A stretch of 6,603 nucleotides of DNA from Alphaproteobacteria bacterium. Lineage in GTDB: Bacteria; Pseudomonadota; Alphaproteobacteria; CACIAM-22H2. Position numbers and translations under genes: made by a program. Of this stretch, positions 1 to 5,748 are shown in pieces. The notes under the pieces were generated by a model. It worked only from the letters and a program-made list of their open reading frames with translations. It searched no databases and was not told where the DNA came from. The stretch is from assembly GCA_016869415.1 (NCBI GenBank), contig VGEI01000205.1, positions 1-6,603 of the forward strand, in the 5' to 3' direction. Every line of letters starts with the position of its first letter. The first letter of the stretch is position 1.

Positions 1-423
1 ACCCCGCCACCGCAAGTCGCCGCGGCTCCAGCGCGCCCGACGCCAGCGGTGGCACCGCCCACGCCGCCGCCGCAGGTCGCCGCTCTGCCGCCCGCCGCTA
101 CCCCGACCGAAGGCCGCCTCGGCCGCATCGATTTCGGATCCGGCGTCGCCGATCTGCCGGCGGACGCGCGCGTCGCGCTCGACAAGGCAGCCAGTGAGAT
201 GAAGCAGGACGAGTCCTCGCGACTGCAGATCGTCGCTTACGCCACCGGCGGCGATGAGGCCGGCAGTCAGGCCCGTCGTCTGAGCCTGAGCCGCGCGCTC
301 GCCGTGCGCAGCTATCTGATCGAGCAGGGGGTACGCAGCACGCGGATGGATGTCCGGGCTCTGGGCAACAGGTCGCCCGACGGACCCGCCGACCGCGTCG
401 ACATGATTATCGTGCGCCGCTGA
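1..423 (+). CDS. OmpA-family C-terminal domain protein, 5'-truncated by window edge
   Basis: The frame is open from base 1, so the start codon lies upstream and only the last 140 residues are visible. The first 38 or so are Pro/Ala-rich and contain the octamer TPPPQVAA twice, 20 residues apart, which suggests a flexible periplasmic linker. An OmpA-like fold follows: the strand LGRIDFGSG, then the helix ARRLSLSRALAVRSYLIEQG, then VRALG, and a final strand DRVDMIIV. The family normally binds peptidoglycan from the periplasm. Here the usual GHTD segment is replaced by AYATGGDE and the usual NRRVEI by ADRVDMII, so the diaminopimelate-binding Asp and Arg are not evident. Binding may be lost or altered. 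The gene lies 56 bp upstream of a proton-channel gene on the same strand, probably in one transcription unit. A GTG at 49 is an internal codon, not a likely start. The fold is fairly sure; the role is inferred. Confidence 0.8.
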   Translation, partial: TPPPQVAAAPARPTPAVAPPTPPPQVAALPPAATPTEGRLGRIDFGSGVADLPADARVALDKAASEMKQDESSRLQIVAYATGGDEAGSQARRLSLSRALAVRSYLIEQGVRSTRMDVRALGNRSPDGPADRVDMIIVRR

Positions 424-479
424 CCCCCGGCACCGCGTTCCGCGGCACCGGCCCGAACCAGGAAATCCTGCGCACCGCG

Positions 480-1631
480 ATGACCCGACCCCACGCTTAT
501 CTGCTGCGGATGATCGTCTTCCTGGTGGCTGTTGCCGCGGTTGCGGTGGCGCTCTGGCCGGGCCTGGCTTTCGCCTTCTACGCCCACGTCGCGCTCAACG
601 TCATGATCCTCGGCGTGCTGGCTATGGGCATCGCCTACAATTTCCGCCAGGTCATCGGCCTCTTCCCCGAGGTCGCCTGGATCGAGCGCTATCGCCGCAA
701 CCAGCCGGGCCTCTCGGCGCAGGAGCTGCCGCGCCTGCTCGCACCGATGGCCACCATGCTGGGCGAACGCAAGGGCCGCATCAGTCTCTCCGCCGTGTCC
801 ATGCGCACGCTGCTCGACGGGCTGGGTTCGCGCCTCGATGAATCGCGCGATATCTCGCGTTATCTCATTGCGCTGCAGATCTTCCTTGGCTTGCTCGGCA
901 CGTTCTGGGGCCTGCTGGAGACCGTGGCTTCGGTCAGTGGCGTGATCAGCACGCTATCGACCTCCAACGACACCGGCACGCTGTTCAACGAGCTCCAGGC
1001 CGGCCTCAAGGCGCCGCTCTCAGGCATGGGCACGGCCTTCGGCACCTCACTCTTCGGCCTCGCCGGCTCGCTGGTTCTCGGCTTCCTCGATCTGCAGGCC
1101 AGCCAGGCGCAGAACCGCTTCTACAACGATCTCGAGGAGTGGCTCTCCAGCCTCACCCGCCTGTCAAGCGGCGGCCCGATGGCGGAAGGCGAGCAGCCCG
1201 TGCCCGCCTACATTCAGGCGCTGCTCGAGCAGACTGCTGACAATCTTGAGTCGCTGCAGCGCACGCTGACACGCGGAGAGGAAAGCCGCAGCACAGGCAC
1301 CCAGGCACTTACCTCGCTGGCCGACCGCCTGTCCCAGTTCACCGATCAGATGCGTGCCCAGCAGGCCCTGCTCGCCCGTTTTGCCGAGAGCCAGTCGGAG
1401 CTCAAGCCGATGCTGATGCGCCTCGCCGACGTCGCCAACAAGGGCGGTGGCGCCGGGGGCGTGCCGGCCATGGACGAGGCGACGCGGACGCATATCCGCA
1501 ACCTCGATACCCACATGGCGCGGCTGCTCGAAGAGACCACCGCGGGCCGCGTGCAGATGACCCAGGATCTGCGCAACGAGATCCGCCTGCTCGCCCGCAC
1601 CATCGCGGCTCTTTCCGAAGAAGCCCGCTAA
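480..1631 (+). CDS. MotA/TolQ/ExbB-like proton channel protein with long C-terminal tail
   Basis: This is a 383-residue inner-membrane protein. Hydrophobic segments lie at about residues 10-32, 36-58, 128-150 and 184-204, the four-helix pattern of MotA-type channels. The hallmark LGLLGTFWGLLETV (137-149) and the later GMGTAFGTSLFGLAG segment (182-196) match the pore helices of the MotA/TolQ/ExbB family. Members of this family form a ring around a MotB/TolR/ExbD-type partner and use proton flow to do mechanical work. Residues 230-383 are a charged, helical, Gln/Arg-rich cytoplasmic tail broken by a glycine-rich hinge near 322-327. This tail is much longer than in ExbB or TolQ. ATG 480 is the first in-frame start. 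A purine-rich AGGAAA lies about 15 bases upstream, rather far. The gene ends 7 bp before its MotB-like partner, consistent with co-translation. It is not adjacent to flagellar genes here, so motA is not assigned. Confidence 0.85.
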   Translation: MTRPHAYLLRMIVFLVAVAAVAVALWPGLAFAFYAHVALNVMILGVLAMGIAYNFRQVIGLFPEVAWIERYRRNQPGLSAQELPRLLAPMATMLGERKGRISLSAVSMRTLLDGLGSRLDESRDISRYLIALQIFLGLLGTFWGLLETVASVSGVISTLSTSNDTGTLFNELQAGLKAPLSGMGTAFGTSLFGLAGSLVLGFLDLQASQAQNRFYNDLEEWLSSLTRLSSGGPMAEGEQPVPAYIQALLEQTADNLESLQRTLTRGEESRSTGTQALTSLADRLSQFTDQMRAQQALLARFAESQSELKPMLMRLADVANKGGGAGGVPAMDEATRTHIRNLDTHMARLLEETTAGRVQMTQDLRNEIRLLARTIAALSEEAR

Positions 1632-1638
1632 GCCCCAC

Positions 1639-2808
1639 ATGGCTCGCGCCCGTACCGGCTCGCGCACTGTCGACATCTGGCCCGGCTTCGTCGACGCGCT
1701 GGCGACGCTGATCCTGGTCATCGTCTTCGTTCTGATGATCTTCACGCTCTTCCAGTTCTACCTGAAGGACGTGATCTCGAACCGCGACGACGCTCTGGCC
1801 CAGCTCTCCTCGCAGATCGGCCAGCTCGCCGACCAGCTGGCCCTGGAGCGGCGCTCGCAGACCGAGCTGCGTCAGACCGTGGCCCGTCTGACCGATGAGC
1901 TGCGCGCTACCGCCTCCGTACGCGAGCGGCTGGAGCAGGAGCTCGCTGCCGCCAGCCTGCGTGCCGCGTCCGGCGACCGGCGTGCCGAGACCGCGGCCAA
2001 GGAGCTGGAAGATGCATTCAAGACCATCCGCGCCGACAAGGAGACGATCGAGGCGCAGCTGCGCGAGCTCGACGCTTTGCGTCGTAACATCGAAACCTTG
2101 ACCATCCTGCGCGATGAGCTGGAGAAGAAGATCGCCGAGACGGGTGGCGCGCTTGCCTCGCAGCGCAATTTGACGGCCGACGCCCAGGCGCGGGTCGACC
2201 TGCTCACCCGCCAGATCAACGCCCTGCAGGAGCAGATGGCCCGGCTCAATGCCGCCCTCGAGGCAAGCGAGGATAAGCAGAAGACCAGCCAGGCGCAGAT
2301 CGCCGATCTCGGCCGCCGGCTCAACCTGGCGCTGGCCTCGCGCGTCGAGGAACTGGCGCGCTTCCGTTCCGAGTTTTTCGGCCGCCTGCGGCAGGTTCTG
2401 GGGGAACGCGCCGATTTGCGCGTGGTCGGCGACCGTTTCGTCTTCCAGTCCGAGCTGCTTTTCCCCAGCGGCTCCGCGGAGCTCGAGCCCGAGGGCCGCG
2501 AGCAGATGGCGCGCCTGGCCGACGCTTTGGCCGAGATCTCGCGCCACATCCCGAGCGACCTGCCATGGGTCTTGCAGGTCGACGGCCACACAGACCGGCG
2601 GCCGATATCAACGGCGCTGTTTCCTTCGAACTGGGAGCTCTCGACGGCGCGCGCCGTCTCGGTGGTCAAGTTCCTGACCAGCCGGGCCATCCCGGCGGAG
2701 CGGCTGGTCGCGGCCGGCTTCGGCGAATTTGCGCCGCTCGATCAGCGCGACGACGAGATCGGCTGGCGGCGCAACCGCCGCATCGAGATCAAGATCACCA
2801 GCCGCTAG
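1639..2808 (+). CDS. MotB-like coiled-coil protein with OmpA peptidoglycan-binding domain
   Basis: This 389-residue protein is the likely partner of the preceding channel. After a short cytoplasmic N-terminus comes WPGFVDALATLILVIVF. Asp19 at the start of the single membrane helix (about 17-42) sits where MotB-type proteins carry their proton-accepting Asp. Residues about 48-255 are almost continuous charged/Leu heptad sequence, a long periplasmic coiled coil. An OmpA/MotB domain fills about 265-389: FPSGSAEL, DGHTD (315-319), NWELS (331-335) and NRRIEI (379-384). The Asp and Arg used for diaminopimelate binding are present, so this copy should bind peptidoglycan. Flagellar MotB has a far shorter linker, so this looks like a different, non-flagellar stator. 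The start is ATG 1639, 7 bp after the upstream stop, without a close Shine-Dalgarno. The stop TAG at 2806-2808 takes its final G from the inserted palindromic element. Confidence 0.88.
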   Translation: MARARTGSRTVDIWPGFVDALATLILVIVFVLMIFTLFQFYLKDVISNRDDALAQLSSQIGQLADQLALERRSQTELRQTVARLTDELRATASVRERLEQELAAASLRAASGDRRAETAAKELEDAFKTIRADKETIEAQLRELDALRRNIETLTILRDELEKKIAETGGALASQRNLTADAQARVDLLTRQINALQEQMARLNAALEASEDKQKTSQAQIADLGRRLNLALASRVEELARFRSEFFGRLRQVLGERADLRVVGDRFVFQSELLFPSGSAELEPEGREQMARLADALAEISRHIPSDLPWVLQVDGHTDRRPISTALFPSNWELSTARAVSVVKFLTSRAIPAERLVAAGFGEFAPLDQRDDEIGWRRNRRIEIKITSR

Positions 2809-2824
2809 AGCATATCCCGGGTAG
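2805..2824 (+). repeat. Left terminal inverted repeat of the palindromic element
   Basis: These 20 bases, including the flanking CTAG, are the exact reverse complement of 3058-3077. Similarity continues weakly inward (TGGAA, then CTGCG). The repeat overlaps the last codons of the MotB-like gene and supplies the final base of its TAG stop. Confidence 0.92.
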
Positions 2825-2838
2825 CTGGAATCGGCTGC

Positions 2839-2938
2839 GTTGCGTTGTGGCGCGGCGATCCGCCAGGAGCCGGCCCGAAGGCGATGCGGATCCATCGGCG
2901 AGGGTCGGCGACGCCGCGGGCGCCCGCCACAGCGCAAC
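2839..2938. repeat. Internal stem-loop A of the element
   Basis: GTTGCGTTGTGGCG at 2839-2852 pairs with CGCCACAGCGCAAC at 2925-2938: 13 Watson-Crick pairs and one G-T wobble. A second perfect 7-bp stem, GATCCGC (2857-2863) with GCGGATC (2886-2892), nests inside it. The left half of the element can therefore fold into a long imperfect hairpin. Confidence 0.7.
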
Positions 2939-2948
2939 CCGAAGGGCC

Positions 2949-3040
2949 GGGGGAATTTGCGCCGCGGGTTCGTCGCGGGGCTTGCCCGTAGTTCCGGCTA
3001 CGCGCTTCGCCCCGCCCCTGCCCGCGACGTAAATTCCCTC
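2949..3040. repeat. Internal stem-loop B of the element
   Basis: The 20 bases at 2949-2968 pair with 3021-3040: 17 of 20 are complementary and two of the three exceptions are G-T wobbles. Inside lie GCGGGGC (2975-2981) with GCCCCGC (3009-3015), and a perfect apical hairpin CGTAG/CTACG at 2987-2991 and 2998-3002 with a TTCCGG loop. The right half is thus a second long hairpin. Confidence 0.7.
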
Positions 3041-3057
3041 CGGCGCAGCGTTTCCAT

Positions 3058-3077
3058 CTACCCGGGATATGCTCTAG
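3058..3077 (-). repeat. Right terminal inverted repeat of the palindromic element
   Basis: This is the exact reverse complement of 2805-2824. On the minus strand it reads CTAGAGCATATCCCGGGTAG and contains the TAG stop codon of the winged-helix gene (plus-strand 3074-3076). Confidence 0.92.
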
Positions 3078-3412
3078 CCGGAATTCGTCCAGCGATACCC
3101 GTAGCCGGGCCGGTTAACGATCTGGTCAAAGCCGGGATCCGCCTCCCGAAATTTCTTGCGTATCCGCTTGATCAGCGCCCGCACGTTCGCGCGATAGCCT
3201 TCGTCGCCCGCACCCGCCCGAAAGCCCTTGCCGTGCAGCAGGTCGTATATCTCGCGGTATCCCGTATCGTGTCCTGACCGCTCGACCAGCAGCTGCGCCA
3301 CTCTGTACTCGGAATGTGTCAGGTCGACCACGCGGCCCCGCCAGAGGGCGCGCTGCCGGCTATCGTCGAAACTGCAGGTCGCCGGTGCTTGACCGTCAGA
3401 GGTGCTGGCCAT
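3074..3412 (-). CDS. Stand-alone winged-helix (OmpR/PhoB-type) DNA-binding protein
   Basis: This 112-residue protein is essentially one OmpR/PhoB-type effector domain. LTHSEYRVAQLLVERSG begins the domain. YREIYDLLHG leads to EGYRANVRALIKRIRKKF, which corresponds to the DNA-recognition helix. The ending, IVNRPGYGYRW, is the usual beta-hairpin wing. No receiver domain precedes it, and there is no room for one before the upstream ABC gene, so it is not a normal response regulator. The domain should bind DNA; its input is unknown. ATG 3412 is chosen because a GAGA purine run lies about 7 bases upstream; ATG 3445 would add 11 residues and has a poorer site. The gene follows the ABC exporter on the same strand and may be co-transcribed. 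Its TAG stop is completed by the right end of the palindromic element. Confidence 0.75.
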   Translation of the reverse strand: MASTSDGQAPATCSFDDSRQRALWRGRVVDLTHSEYRVAQLLVERSGHDTGYREIYDLLHGKGFRAGAGDEGYRANVRALIKRIRKKFREADPGFDQIVNRPGYGYRWTNSG

Positions 3413-3456
3413 CACAGATCTCGCGCATGACAACCCATATGCCATCGGCGATTCGC

Positions 3457-3475
3457 ATTCCCGAGAAAAGGGAAT
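3457..3475. promoter_or_regulatory. Small inverted repeat between ABC exporter and winged-helix gene
   Basis: ATTCCC (3457-3462) and GGGAAT (3470-3475) form a 6-bp perfect dyad around a 7-base A-rich spacer. It lies in the short gap upstream of the winged-helix gene and downstream of the ABC gene. It could be an operator or a weak attenuating hairpin. No U-run follows it in the direction of transcription, so a strong terminator is unlikely. Confidence 0.3.
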
Positions 3476-3503
3476 CTAGCACATGAAAGGCTGCCGGAAA
3501 CGG

Positions 3504-5294
3504 CTACGCCGCGCCTTCGGCCGCCGCAAACTGCAAAGCGGCAAGCCGCGCGTAAAGCCCACCTTGCCGGATCAGCACGTCGTGGGTCCCTTGTGCGACG
3601 ATACGGCCCTGGTCGAGAACCACGATGCGGTCCGCCTTAAGCACGGTCGCCAGGCGATGGGCAATGACGACCACCGTGCGGCCGTCCAGAAGGCGATCCA
3701 GGGCCTGCTGGACGAGGCGCTCACTCTCCGCGTCGAGCGCGCTCGTCGCCTCGTCGAGCAGCAGGACGGCGGGATCGCGTAGGAGAGCGCGCGCGATGGC
3801 GATGCGCTGCCGTTGACCGCCCGACAGGCGCACGCCGCGCTCACCCAGGTGCGTGCGGTAACCTTCCGGAAGACGCTCGATAAACTCAGCAGCAGCAGCG
3901 GCCTCGGCGGCGCGCCGCACGTCCTCTTCCGACGCCCCGGGCCGGCCATAGCGGATGTTCTCGAGGACGTCGGCGGCGAAGATCACGGTGTCCTGCGCGA
4001 CAAGGCCGATGCGGCTCCGAATCTCCGCCGGGGCCGCAAGCCGTAGATCGACGCCGTCCAGGCGCACGGTCCCGGCATCGGGATCGTAGAAGCGCAGCAG
4101 CAGATTGAAGAGCGTCGTCTTGCCGGCTCCCGAGGGGCCGACGAGTGCAACCGTCTCGCCGGCACGGATGTCCAGCGACACGCCGCTCAACGCCGGCCGG
4201 TCGCGGCGCGAGGGAAAGGCGAAACTCACACCCTCGAGAGCAATTTCACCGCGGGGCGGCTCGGGCAGTGCGAGCGGATGGATCGGTGCGGCGATCAGCG
4301 GCTTCGTGTCGAGCAGCTCGAACAACCGCTCGGCGGCGCCCGCGGCGCGCTGCAGGTCGGCGGCGAACTCGCTGATCGCGCCCACCGACGCCGCCACCAC
4401 CACGGCGTAGAAGACGAAAGCCGAGAGCTGGCCCGCCGAGATGCGGCCGGCGATCGCATCATGCCCGCCGATCCACAGAATGACACCGACCGCCCCGAAC
4501 ACCAGCAGCAGCACCAGGCCGATCAGGCCGGAGCGCGTGCGGATGCGCCGAGTGGCCGAGTGGAATGCCGTCTCCACCCGGGCGCCGATACGCGCCGACT
4601 CGCTGGCCTCGCGGTTGAAGGCTTGCACCGTGCGAATGGCGTGCAGCGCCTCGTCGATGTCCGCGCCGGCATCGCCGAGCCGGTCCTGGCTGTCGCGTGA
4701 CAGCGCCCGCACGCGCCGGCCGAAGGCGATGATCGGCACCACCACAATAGGCACGACGAGAAAGACCAGCCCGGTGAGCTTGGGCGAGGTGATGGCCATC
4801 ATTGCCGTGCCACCGATGAACATCAGCACGTTGCGCAGGGCCATCGAAGCCGAGGAGCCGACGATGGTCTGGAGCAGGGTCGTGTCGGTGGAGATGCGCG
4901 ACAGGATCTCCCCGGTCCGCGCGTTCTCGAAGAAGCCCGGCGACAGGCGGACCACATTGTCGAACACCGCGCAGCGCAGGTCGGCCGCCACCCGCTCGCC
5001 CAGCCAGGTCACGAGATAGGCTCGTGAGGCGGTCGCTGCCGCCAGCACGACAACCACTGCCAGCATGCCGACAAGGGCCTGGTCGAGCAGCGTCACGTCG
5101 CCGGCGACGAAGCCACTGTCGATCAGCCAGCGCAGGCCGCTGCCGAAGACAAGCACCGTCGAAGCGGCAACGGTCAGCGCGACCAGCGCTGCGGCGATAC
5201 GCCAGCGATAGGGCCGCAGGAAGGCAAAAAGGCGGCTGAGGACGCGCAGGTTGCGTCGTCCCGTGCCGCGGGCCACCTGTCCGACGTCAGTCAA
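3504..5294 (-). CDS. ABC exporter, fused permease/ATPase (MsbA-related half-transporter)
   Basis: This is a 596-residue type I exporter half-transporter, expected to dimerise in the inner membrane. Residues about 30-310 form the six-helix permease, including the family-typical FFENARTGEILSRISTDTTL. The ATPase follows: Walker A GPSGAGKT (386-393, Lys392), Q-loop Gln434, signature LSGGQ (490-494), Walker B LLLDE (Asp514, Glu515), D-loop SALD and switch His546. All catalytic residues are present. It resembles the alphaproteobacterial MsbA-related group (recalled as TIGR02204); the substrate is unknown, and lipid or iron-sulfur-linked export (Atm1-like) cannot be told apart by eye. The start is uncertain. 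TTG 5294 gives MTDVGQ, has GGGA 8 bases upstream and overlaps the cyaY stop by 8 bp. GTG 5276 would be six residues shorter. An ATG at 5414 would bury the start deep inside cyaY and adds a low-complexity Arg/Pro/Trp leader, so it was set aside. Confidence 0.9.
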   Translation of the reverse strand: MTDVGQVARGTGRRNLRVLSRLFAFLRPYRWRIAAALVALTVAASTVLVFGSGLRWLIDSGFVAGDVTLLDQALVGMLAVVVVLAAATASRAYLVTWLGERVAADLRCAVFDNVVRLSPGFFENARTGEILSRISTDTTLLQTIVGSSASMALRNVLMFIGGTAMMAITSPKLTGLVFLVVPIVVVPIIAFGRRVRALSRDSQDRLGDAGADIDEALHAIRTVQAFNREASESARIGARVETAFHSATRRIRTRSGLIGLVLLLVFGAVGVILWIGGHDAIAGRISAGQLSAFVFYAVVVAASVGAISEFAADLQRAAGAAERLFELLDTKPLIAAPIHPLALPEPPRGEIALEGVSFAFPSRRDRPALSGVSLDIRAGETVALVGPSGAGKTTLFNLLLRFYDPDAGTVRLDGVDLRLAAPAEIRSRIGLVAQDTVIFAADVLENIRYGRPGASEEDVRRAAEAAAAAEFIERLPEGYRTHLGERGVRLSGGQRQRIAIARALLRDPAVLLLDEATSALDAESERLVQQALDRLLDGRTVVVIAHRLATVLKADRIVVLDQGRIVAQGTHDVLIRQGGLYARLAALQFAAAEGAA

Positions 5295-5613
5295 AGGCGA
5301 TGTCCCGGCCGGTCGCGGCGGCCAGCTCGGCCGCCAGGCGCTCCACCAGCGGCGGCCCGCCGCGGGTGGAGCGCCAGCTGCGCGACGCTTCGTCGTAGTC
5401 GAAATGCGCCGCACCCGAGACTGGCGACGATAGCCAGAGCTGCCGTGTCGGCGCGTGTTTGTTGATTACGTACTGGCGGCCATCCTCGAATTCGAGGGTC
5501 AGAATGCCGCCGCGCAGCTCGGCGTCGATGTCGTCGCCCAGCCTCTCGTCGATCGCGGCGTAGAGCCGACCCAGCGTGGCTTCGGCCGCTGCTTGAAAAG
5601 CGCTCTCATCCAT
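5287..5613 (-). CDS. cyaY: CyaY, bacterial frataxin (iron-binding regulator of Fe-S assembly)
   Basis: This 108-residue protein aligns along its whole length with bacterial frataxin. An acidic first helix (MDESAFQAAAEATL through DERLGDDID) is followed by the strand GGILTLEFEDG, then YVINKHAPTRQLWLSS, the conserved GAAHFDYD turn, and a closing helix PPLVERLAAELAA. Frataxins bind iron through the acidic ridge (Asp22, Glu23, Asp27, Asp28, Asp30 and Glu32 region) and modulate cysteine desulfurase activity during cytoplasmic iron-sulfur cluster assembly. ATG 5613 gives the usual family length of about 105-110 residues and begins with the expected first helix. An ATG at 5649 would add 12 unrelated residues from an AT-rich, promoter-like stretch. 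The gene heads a probable operon with the overlapping ABC exporter. No Irr, RirA or Fur box could be recognised upstream. Confidence 0.88.
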   Translation of the reverse strand: MDESAFQAAAEATLGRLYAAIDERLGDDIDAELRGGILTLEFEDGRQYVINKHAPTRQLWLSSPVSGAAHFDYDEASRSWRSTRGGPPLVERLAAELAAATGRDIAFD

Positions 5614-5744
5614 GCTCGAGCCGTACCGCGTAATAAATTGAAATTGCAATAAGATTCGTCGGCGCGGCGCGCCTTGATCCGTTCCCCGGTCTGGGCTATA
5701 AGCGCGCCTTCCTTTTAAGCCTTTATGCCCGCCGGAGCGCCGTC
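5614..5744. promoter_or_regulatory. Divergent cyaY / rpmE intergenic region
   Basis: This 131-bp region separates two divergent genes. Positions 5631-5656 are strikingly AT-rich for this genome and include the 8-bp palindrome ATTGCAAT (5643-5650). This is where a cyaY promoter or operator would be expected, but no convincing minus-strand -35/-10 pair was found. The rpmE promoter lies in the right half and is listed separately. Confidence 0.5.
5674..5702 (+). promoter_or_regulatory. Sigma70-type promoter for rpmE
   Basis: TTGATC at 5674-5679 (4 of 6 to TTGACA) and TATAAG at 5697-5702 (5 of 6 to TATAAT) are separated by exactly 17 bases. Transcription would begin near 5709 and leave a leader of about 36 bases. 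The ribosome binding site GGAG at 5734-5737 is 7 bases from the rpmE ATG. Confidence 0.7.
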
Positions 5745-5748
5745 ATGA
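5725..5748 (+). other. Candidate 7-codon upstream ORF overlapping the rpmE start
   Basis: ATG at 5725 opens a frame encoding MPAGAPS. Its TGA at 5746-5748 overlaps the rpmE ATG as ATGA. It falls inside the predicted leader and includes the rpmE Shine-Dalgarno within its codons. Its own ribosome binding site is weak, so it may be chance. Confidence 0.25.

Larger units (their letters stand above)
2808..3074. mobile_element. 267-bp palindromic MITE-like element flanked by TA duplication
   Basis: The two ends are perfect inverted repeats: GAGCATATCCCGGGTAG at 2808-2824 and its reverse complement at 3058-3074. Each end is preceded by TA within a CTAG tetramer (2805-2808 and 3074-3077). TA duplication in a CTAG target is a known habit of IS630/Tc1-type transposases, so this is best read as a non-autonomous element mobilised in trans. 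No long conserved reading frame lies inside; the frames that cross it run into neighbouring DNA and match nothing recognised. The interior is full of nested inverted repeats, listed separately. It lies exactly between two convergent genes and replaces what would have been a shared CTAG stop site. The element family is inferred. A four-base CTAG duplication, or a domesticated repeat acting as a transcription terminator, are alternatives. Confidence 0.72.

Noticed and set aside
1402..2589. 395-codon minus-strand open frame, with another at 1872-2690
   Set aside because: Both lie antisense to the MotB-like gene, whose domains are recognisable throughout. The translations are Ser/Arg/Gln-rich low-complexity sequence typical of shadow frames in GC-rich DNA.
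480..2808. Zorya-type anti-phage system (ZorA/ZorB)
   Set aside because: The channel plus OmpA partner superficially fits. However, no ZorC, ZorD or ZorE nuclease/helicase gene follows, the channel is short for ZorA, and the long coiled coil is in the periplasmic partner rather than mainly in the channel tail.
480..2808. Flagellar motAB
   Set aside because: The partner has about 200 residues of coiled coil absent from MotB, and no flagellar gene is nearby.
2840..3277. Open frame running out of the palindromic element into the winged-helix gene
   Set aside because: It crosses an element boundary and is antisense to a recognised domain; the Arg/Gly/Pro-rich translation matches no family I know and has no ribosome binding site of note.
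3457..3475. Rho-independent terminator for the ABC exporter
   Set aside because: The dyad has only six base pairs and no T-run follows it on the minus strand, so it is listed only as a possible regulatory dyad.
5295..5414. N-terminal 40-residue extension of the ABC exporter from ATG 5414
   Set aside because: It lies wholly within cyaY in another frame, is Arg/Pro/Trp-rich without family resemblance, and would require a 128-bp same-strand overlap.
5614..5649. cyaY start at ATG 5649
   Set aside because: It adds 12 residues not found in frataxins and is encoded by an AT-rich promoter-like stretch; ATG 5613 gives the normal family length.
5251..5652. Plus-strand frames over cyaY and the exporter start (5251-5433, 5455-5652)
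   Set aside because: They are antisense to a well-recognised frataxin and show no domain or ribosome binding site.
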